Positions 24,202 through 28,451 of a stretch of 28,451 bases of DNA are shown piece by piece. Source of the DNA: Bacillota bacterium (GTDB lineage Bacteria; Bacillota; Clostridia; Lachnospirales; Lachnospiraceae); contig JAEZKL010000101.1 in the NCBI GenBank assembly GCA_023415475.1, positions 1 through 28,451 of the forward strand, read 5' to 3'. The notes under the pieces are model-generated. The model did not search any database, had not been told where the DNA came from, and saw nothing but the letters and a program-made list of their open reading frames with translations. Both the position numbers and the translations under genes were made by a program. The number at the start of each line of letters is the position of its first letter. The stretch's first letter is position 1.

Positions 24202-25062
24202 TCATACCCTTATATATCCATTAACTGAGATTACGGCATTCCCACCAATATAAATTGTATTATTATTGTTGATTCTGCTGCGAATAACCGATGGTTTTCC
24301 CATGCATTCACCCTGGATGAAACTGTTTTCATCCTTTTTGTTGATAAAATTCATTTTAGATAGATAGTACGTAAGCGCACCATTTGATGTTCCGGTGGCA
24401 GACTCTTCATCAATATCGTATAGGGGAGCAAAATTCCTGCAGAAGGCGGTTACTTCCGGAGTTGCTTCATAGAAATACATATGAATTCCAATCACATTAT
24501 ATTTTTTTGAGATTTCGATAACTTCATTGCGGTTTAGAACAGCCTGATTAAGCTTTTCTTTACAATTGACCGGTAACAATATATCTGATAATCCTGTACT
24601 GACTATGCAGGGAGATAAAAGCTCAGGCATATCCTGAAAATTAAGTCCGAAAGCATGATATATTTCTATACTTTCACTAGGAGTAAGCTGCTTCAGTAAT
24701 TCACCTTTTGCCATTTACATCCATATATACTCCGTTGCTACTACAATATTAAAATTTCCTGCCAAGGTTTGTAAAACATAATCTCCTATATTAAGCTTCT
24801 TCTCGTTTCGTAAAACGGTAAAAGATGAAATTGTAGCATGTCCGCACAGTTCAATCTCATTATTTGGAGTAAAATATCTTATCTTGAAGGTATTATGATT
24901 TACTTCTTTAACAAAAGCCGTTTCAGAATGTTTTAGTTCCGCAGCAATTTTTTGCATAACTGATGCATCCGGGAAATCTTCGCTATTGCTCAGTATTACA
25001 ACTCCTGCTTGATTACCTCCAAATATCTGATTTGTAAATGCATCTACAATAAATAATTCCAT
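24202..25062 (-). pseudogene. PhzF-family isomerase gene with an in-frame TAA
   Basis: PhzF-like proteins are two-domain diaminopimelate-epimerase-fold enzymes acting on small metabolites; most outside phenazine producers have unknown substrates. The N-terminal half (115 codons) reads FIVDAFTNQIFGGNQAGVV, has the catalytic-type Glu in HSETAFV, and IELCGHATI. A TAA at 24715-24717 then stops it. The frame continues at once with ATG GCA AAA for 170 codons, including the second signature ESATGTSNGALTYYL. Together they make the normal family length (about 286). ATG-TAA-ATG allows re-initiation of a C-terminal piece, but neither half would hold the full active site between domains. Nonsense mutation is most likely. 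Confidence 0.85.
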
Positions 25063-25122
25063 ATTGTCCTCGTATGATTAATTAAGAAGTAATAATCATA
25101 TGTTCCTTTCCTTTTTGATTAA

Positions 25123-25578
25123 CTATTCTGCGGTTCCAGAAAGCTTATTATTACTATATTTATAAAAACTCGTAATAACCGTATAGCCGAGTAATATTTG
25201 AAATAAATCCACATGATCCAATCCAAATCTCATCAACCATAACAAAGGATATGCTATTATAGTCTGCATAAATTGATTGTTGCCATAGATCAATATACCG
25301 GCAATTGAGAAATATAATGATGGTAGCCCAATCAGAAGTAATTTCGGATAATTGATCTTCCACACTCCTTCTTTGTTTTTTTCAGATATAAAATATTCTA
25401 ATCCAATAAGTAATCCAATGCTTATACCTAAAAGCAAGCTTATGATCAAATAAATAGAATTAGATTCAAATCTATAATACGATGATATAATTATATTACT
25501 GACATATTCCCATAAAGCTATCATAAAGATGATTACAGTAGTGAATATCAAATATTTTAGCCACGATTTTACTTTCAT
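25123..25578 (-). CDS. Small four-helix membrane protein of unknown function
   Basis: Not recognised. A 151-residue integral membrane protein with four hydrophobic segments at about 9-31, 42-62, 78-99 and 108-140 (for example YLIISLLLGISIGLLIGLEY and LLLIGLPSLYFSIAGILIYG). The loops are short; the basic N-terminus MKVKSWLK and a Lys/Glu loop (SEKNKEGVWKINYPK) suggest both lie in the cytoplasm. It has no conserved transport or enzyme motif. The ribosome site AGGAGG is about five bases before the ATG. It sits between the GNAT gene at 25690 and the broken PhzF gene. Confidence 0.7.
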   Translation of the reverse strand: MKVKSWLKYLIFTTVIIFMIALWEYVSNIIISSYYRFESNSIYLIISLLLGISIGLLIGLEYFISEKNKEGVWKINYPKLLLIGLPSLYFSIAGILIYGNNQFMQTIIAYPLLWLMRFGLDHVDLFQILLGYTVITSFYKYSNNKLSGTAE

Positions 25579-25689
25579 ATTTCCTCCTATCTTCCCAATA
25601 TATCCTTACCTATATAATTTTGAAATACAGCTGTAGTCAATCACCCCATACAAGACTGAGGATATTCTGTGTAGGTGCGAAACAAGTAT

Positions 25690-26235
25690 TTATTGTAGTA
25701 CATCTTCTATTTTTTTTCTCCATATCATATGGTCTGCACCCTCTCCCCAATAATTTTTTAAATGGTATTGAGGTTTTCCTAATTTTTTAATCCATATTCT
25801 CTGCGCAATTTTATATCCGCTATCCAGACAAAATTCTTCTATACCGTCTCTTCTCATTTCCAAGAATAACGAGATAAGCATCTTACTACCAATACCTTTT
25901 CTTTGATAATCAGGATGTACGAAAACAGTTCCTATCTCTTTTACCTCTTTTAATTCCCCATTGGTACATGATAATATCAAATCATTCGATGGTCCATATT
26001 CCGCTGATCCTACCACCTGATCCTTATCTTTAGCTATAAGGAAACACCTATCTTTTCCTGCACTTTCGAAATCTTGGTTCAGACAGCATCGTTTATCTTC
26101 TATTTCATCATTTAATGTATCTATTAATTCTGATATCTCATTTTTATTAAATGTATCAATGAGAACCATTCGAAAAAAATCATTAATCAATTCTCTATCT
26201 TCAATTTTTGCTCTTGAAATATCAATATCTAACAT
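25690..26235 (-). CDS. GNAT-family N-acetyltransferase
   Basis: An acetyltransferase of about 181 residues, unrelated in detail to the one at 23655. The acetyl-CoA-binding motif is VFVHPDYQRKGIGSKML (Q-R-x-G-I-G, about 106-121), followed by the helix FLEMRRDGIEEFCLD and a C-terminal segment with KKLGKPQYHLKNYW. The start is the ATG at 26233-26235, preceded by AAGGAGG 10 bases away; the longer frame would start within or before that ribosome site. The substrate is not predictable. It lies 43 bases downstream of the nitroreductase gene. Confidence 0.87.
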   Translation of the reverse strand: MLDIDISRAKIEDRELINDFFRMVLIDTFNKNEISELIDTLNDEIEDKRCCLNQDFESAGKDRCFLIAKDKDQVVGSAEYGPSNDLILSCTNGELKEVKEIGTVFVHPDYQRKGIGSKMLISLFLEMRRDGIEEFCLDSGYKIAQRIWIKKLGKPQYHLKNYWGEGADHMIWRKKIEDVLQ

Positions 26236-26278
26236 AGAATAATTTCCTCCTTCGTTCATAACATATCACATTATCAGT

Positions 26279-26788
26279 TTACCATACCTCATAATGGATC
26301 TTTGCACTATCATACCTATCTTCTTTCTTCTTTTCTTCTCCTTTATGTCCAAGTACCACCATTCCTATTGGAACGATATGGTCCGGCAAAGAACATAATT
26401 TTTTTACCTCCCGTGTAAGATGTGTGACCGGATATAAACCACACCATACTGCACCAAGTCCAATCCCATGTGCTGCCAAGAGAATGTTTTGAATGGCTGC
26501 AGAACAATCTTCTATTAAAAATCCTGTCATATTCTGTTTTTTCTTATCACCACATACTATGATACAAGCTTCTGCATGAGGAAGCATTTTCGCATAGGTG
26601 TGAACCTTTGCTATTCTTTCCATATTTCTTTTATCTCTTAATATAATAAATTCCCATGGCCGATAATTATGAGCTGATGGAGCTTGAAAGCCAGCTCTTA
26701 ATACTGTCTCCATATCTTGATCTGTTAGGGGCTCACCCGTATACTTTCTAATACTCCTTCTTGTGAAGATAGCTTCTAATACATCCAT
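26279..26788 (-). CDS. Nitroreductase-family FMN oxidoreductase
   Basis: A 169-residue FMN-dependent, NAD(P)H-using reductase. The N-terminal IFTRRSIRKYTGEPL is the FMN phosphate-binding signature. PSAHNYRPWEFIIL (about 37-50) gives the second FMN contact, and GIGLGAVWCGLYP (108-120) the C-terminal conserved Gly-rich turn. The short length fits the minimal nitroreductase group found widely in anaerobes; the physiological substrate is unknown and may be quinones, nitroaromatics or flavin. AAGGAG is eight or nine bases upstream of the ATG. Confidence 0.9.
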   Translation of the reverse strand: MDVLEAIFTRRSIRKYTGEPLTDQDMETVLRAGFQAPSAHNYRPWEFIILRDKRNMERIAKVHTYAKMLPHAEACIIVCGDKKKQNMTGFLIEDCSAAIQNILLAAHGIGLGAVWCGLYPVTHLTREVKKLCSLPDHIVPIGMVVLGHKGEEKKKEDRYDSAKIHYEVW

Positions 26789-26870
26789 ATATATTTCTCC
26801 TTCTAGCTTCTATGTAATCATTACACTACTAATCTACAATAAAGACTGCAGTTCTCAGTATGTTTAAAAG

Positions 26871-27323
26871 TTAACTGGCACCCATCCGCTGATAAACATT
26901 GATACAATCTCTATATTCCTGATCCATTTTTTCAGGAAGCTCATCAACATTCCAAAAACTCAAGCTTTTGCTTTCCTTCATATCAGGCATTAATTTGCCA
27001 GTATAATCAGAACTTTTGTAAACTGCAGTTACTGAATAAACTTCATCCCCGTTAGAGTTTTTGAAAAAATATTTCGGACCGGATAACACATCAAGTAATA
27101 ATAGATTATCTACGTGTAGCCTGGTTTCTTCAAATACTTCCCGCTTCGCAGTATCGATTAATGACTCTCCTAAATTCATCAATCCTCCCGGTAAACCCCA
27201 AGAACCATCATTACGTTCTTGTAATAATACTTCTCCTTTGTCGTTTACAATAATAACAACTGAACCAGGAAGAATTAATGGTTTATGACCAACATACTTA
27301 CGCAATTCTTTATAATATTCCAA
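26871..27323 (-). CDS. Nudix hydrolase
   Basis: A 150-residue Nudix-fold hydrolase that would cleave a nucleoside-diphosphate-linked substrate. The Nudix box GGLMNLGESLIDTAKREVFEET (split here for length: G46-G47 ... R61-E62-x2-E65-E66) matches Gx5Ex7REUxEExGU closely, with Arg-Leu instead of the final Gly. The strand GSVVIIVNDKGEVLLQERNDG precedes it and PDMKESKSLSFWNVDELPE follows, a layout typical of ADP-ribose or NDP-sugar type members. I place the start at the TTG 27321-27323, because GGAGGT lies seven bases upstream; a longer frame from an ATG at 27365 has no ribosome site. It lies 35-80 bases after the LUD gene. Confidence 0.88.
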   Translation of the reverse strand: MEYYKELRKYVGHKPLILPGSVVIIVNDKGEVLLQERNDGSWGLPGGLMNLGESLIDTAKREVFEETRLHVDNLLLLDVLSGPKYFFKNSNGDEVYSVTAVYKSSDYTGKLMPDMKESKSLSFWNVDELPEKMDQEYRDCINVYQRMGAS

Positions 27324-27400
27324 ACCATTTACCTCCGAAATAAAGCATAGGTAGATATCACTCATCTTCAGTACTGATAATCACTGTAAATCCCTGTAAT

Positions 27401-28018
27401 TTAAAACCCACAGTCAACGTTGACGATCAATATCTGCATCCGATTGCTATCATATTGCCCTTCGATAATTGAAAGATAATTACATACTCTCTCTTTTGAT
27501 ACACAGTTCACGCATTTATTTAACTCTACGCAGGGAGGATTGAAACCTGCTCTCTTTGCATTTAACGGAGACGCTACATTTTTGGCTCTATAGATTGCTT
27601 CCTCTAATGTATCTACAATTTTGTTCTGTCCAACTACGATTATAACTTTATCAGGCCCATAAGTCATTGAAGCTACTCTATTACCGCTATGATCAACATT
27701 AACAATCCTCCCGTCAACAGATATCGCATTTGATCCGGTGATATACCAATCTGCTGTAAGAGCCTTCTTTTTAATTACTTTGCATTCATCTTTTGATGCC
27801 GCAAGTTCCTTATCATATACGGGGTTTCCTCTCTTTAGGAAAGTGCTTGTCATATCCATCATTTGCAATGTACCAGAATGGCCTATACCAATTACCGAAT
27901 CCATTGGTACCATCTCCAATATATATGACTTCAGCTCATCTAAGTCCTCAAAATACTTGACTTCAATGTTTCTCTTCTTGAAACTTTCCTTTAGTTTTAT
28001 CATCTTCTCCACTTCCAT
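27401..28018 (-). CDS. LUD-domain (lactate-utilisation-like) protein with a C-terminal Cys cluster
   Basis: A 205-residue LUD-fold protein, related to LutC/LutB domains. The core is DSVIGIGHSGTLQMMD, then the conserved TADWYITGSNAIS and DGRIVNVDHSGNRVA, and GPDKVIIVVGQNKIV with the following helix EEAIYRAKNVASPLNAKR. The tail has Cys163-x5-Cys169-x2-Cys172-x6-Cys179, the usual arrangement in this stand-alone group, probably binding a metal or iron-sulfur cluster. The substrate is unknown, and no lutA or lutB genes are near. The ATG at 28016-28018 follows AAGGGG by seven bases; an inner ATG five codons on is an alternative. The promoter is at 28187-28215. Confidence 0.87.
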   Translation of the reverse strand: MEVEKMIKLKESFKKRNIEVKYFEDLDELKSYILEMVPMDSVIGIGHSGTLQMMDMTSTFLKRGNPVYDKELAASKDECKVIKKKALTADWYITGSNAISVDGRIVNVDHSGNRVASMTYGPDKVIIVVGQNKIVDTLEEAIYRAKNVASPLNAKRAGFNPPCVELNKCVNCVSKERVCNYLSIIEGQYDSNRMQILIVNVDCGF

Positions 28019-28186
28019 ACCTTATCCCCTTATGAACGATGTATTTAAATTATCATTACGATTCCTCTTACTTCCATAGCTTTTATCTTTTAAACCAATC
28101 ATTCTTCATTAATATTGCTTATCTAAATATAACTTTCCATACTTAACAGCATATTGTAAGTCACTCCATATATTGGTATTTAACCT

Positions 28187-28215
28187 ATTGTAAAACACAT
28201 GTTTTAGCAAGTCAA
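28187..28215 (-). promoter_or_regulatory. Promoter upstream of the LUD gene
   Basis: On the minus strand, TTGACT (28210-28215), a 17-base spacer, and TACAAT (28187-28192). It lies directly after the rRNA terminators and about 170 bases before the LUD start, so it probably opens the LUD-Nudix-nitroreductase group. The leader between 28019 and 28180 holds no gene or recognisable riboswitch. Confidence 0.68.
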
Positions 28216-28247
28216 TATACAATAAAACCAACACCTGCGTTGCATAC

Positions 28248-28279
28248 ACAAAAAGCTCAAAGCAAGTATACTTTGAGCT
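28248..28279 (-). terminator. Second rRNA operon terminator
   Basis: On the minus strand, AGCTCAAAG/CTTTGAGCT form a 9-bp perfect stem around an 8-base loop, followed by TTTTT. With the hairpin at 28294-28321 it forms a tandem terminator about 80 bases beyond the 23S 3' end. Confidence 0.85.
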
Positions 28280-28293
28280 CAAATTAAAACAAC

Positions 28294-28321
28294 AAAAAAC
28301 CCAAAGCATGCGCTTTGAGCT
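28294..28321 (-). terminator. First rRNA operon terminator
   Basis: On the minus strand, CTCAAAGC/GCTTTGGG form an 8-bp stem (one G-U pair) with a 4-base loop, followed by six Ts. It is the first rho-independent signal met by transcription leaving the 23S gene. Confidence 0.88.
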
Positions 28322-28403
28322 TCCATATCTTCCTATTCAGTTATTGACTTTTCACTACACTAGAAAACGATAAAATTCATCCAATCTAAACAAACCATTT
28401 TTA

Positions 28404-28451
28404 GGTCAAGCCCTCGACCTATTAGTAACAGTCAGCTCCATGTGTTACCAC
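28404..28451 (-). rRNA. rrl: 23S ribosomal RNA, 3' end (runs off window)
   Basis: Read on the minus strand, the last 48 bases give GTGGTAACACATGGAGCTGA, then CTGTTACTAATAGGTCGAGG, then GCTTGACC, the conserved 3' terminus of bacterial 23S rRNA (helix region with AATAGGTCGAGG). The exact 3' end is set at the complement of GGTCAAG (28404), within a base or two. The rest of the gene lies beyond the window. No 5S rRNA or tRNA sequence follows before the terminators. Confidence 0.93.

Noticed and set aside
1418..24717. Programmed recoding of TAA as sense, suggested by two in-frame TAA interruptions
   Set aside because: TAA ends many intact genes in the window at their normal length, and neither interrupted site has a readthrough context; nonsense mutations or errors are simpler.
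28109..28309. 66-codon minus-strand reading frame between the LUD gene and the rRNA operon
   Set aside because: It overlaps both the second rRNA terminator and the LUD promoter, has no ribosome site, and its composition follows the hairpins; probably chance.
1..28451. CRISPR array, prophage, transposase, toxin-antitoxin or tRNA genes
   Set aside because: No regularly spaced repeats, phage structural genes, transposase motifs, paired toxin/antitoxin genes or cloverleaf sequences were seen on either strand.

Overview
The window looks like chromosomal DNA of a low-GC, endospore-forming Clostridia, most like Lachnospiraceae. Three things point there. There is a GerW/DUF2953 sporulation gene pair. 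Most genes have strong GGAGG ribosome sites. Two-part -35/-10 promoters and a T-box leader are present. The host assignment is inference from gene content; no 16S sequence is in the window.

Layout. At the left edge is the start of rpmB (bL28, minus strand), followed by a long palindromic intergenic element and then gerW with a DUF2953 gene that is cut by an in-frame TAA. Two unrecognised genes follow (1928-2197, 2380-3798), then a catalytically empty rhomboid-like membrane protein with a C-terminal zinc-ribbon-like tail, corA, and a small double-LysM protein. After a 138-bp inverted-repeat element and a near-consensus promoter, the only plus-strand genes are a 1409-residue double-ATPase 2-hydroxyacyl-CoA-dehydratase-type activase and a CPBP-family membrane protease, closed by a perfect 15-bp hairpin terminator.

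From 12.3 to 22.1 kb the genes are again on the minus strand and mostly housekeeping: an APC permease; a T-box-controlled ilvB-ilvN acetolactate synthase operon, whose IlvB carries an unusual four-Cys segment; ung; hisF-hisH behind a large zinc-ribbon/acidic/one-TM protein of unknown role; an orphan CheW; and bL25/Ctc. Several of these have clear promoters (16539-16567, 20748-20776, 21371-21399, 22222-22249).

From 22.5 to 28.0 kb is a visibly A/T-richer accessory stretch of small minus-strand genes: a membrane-anchored protein, two GNAT acetyltransferases, a four-TM protein, a nitroreductase, a Nudix hydrolase and a LUD-domain protein. It also holds two decaying genes, a frameshifted unknown and a PhzF-family gene with an in-frame stop. 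The right edge is the 3' end of a 23S rRNA gene (minus strand), followed by tandem terminators and no visible 5S gene.

I found no CRISPR array, prophage, transposase or obvious multi-gene defence system. The most interesting items are the solitary two-headed activase, the zinc-tailed pseudo-rhomboid, the IlvB Cys segment, the two long palindromic intergenic elements, and the cluster of interrupted genes.
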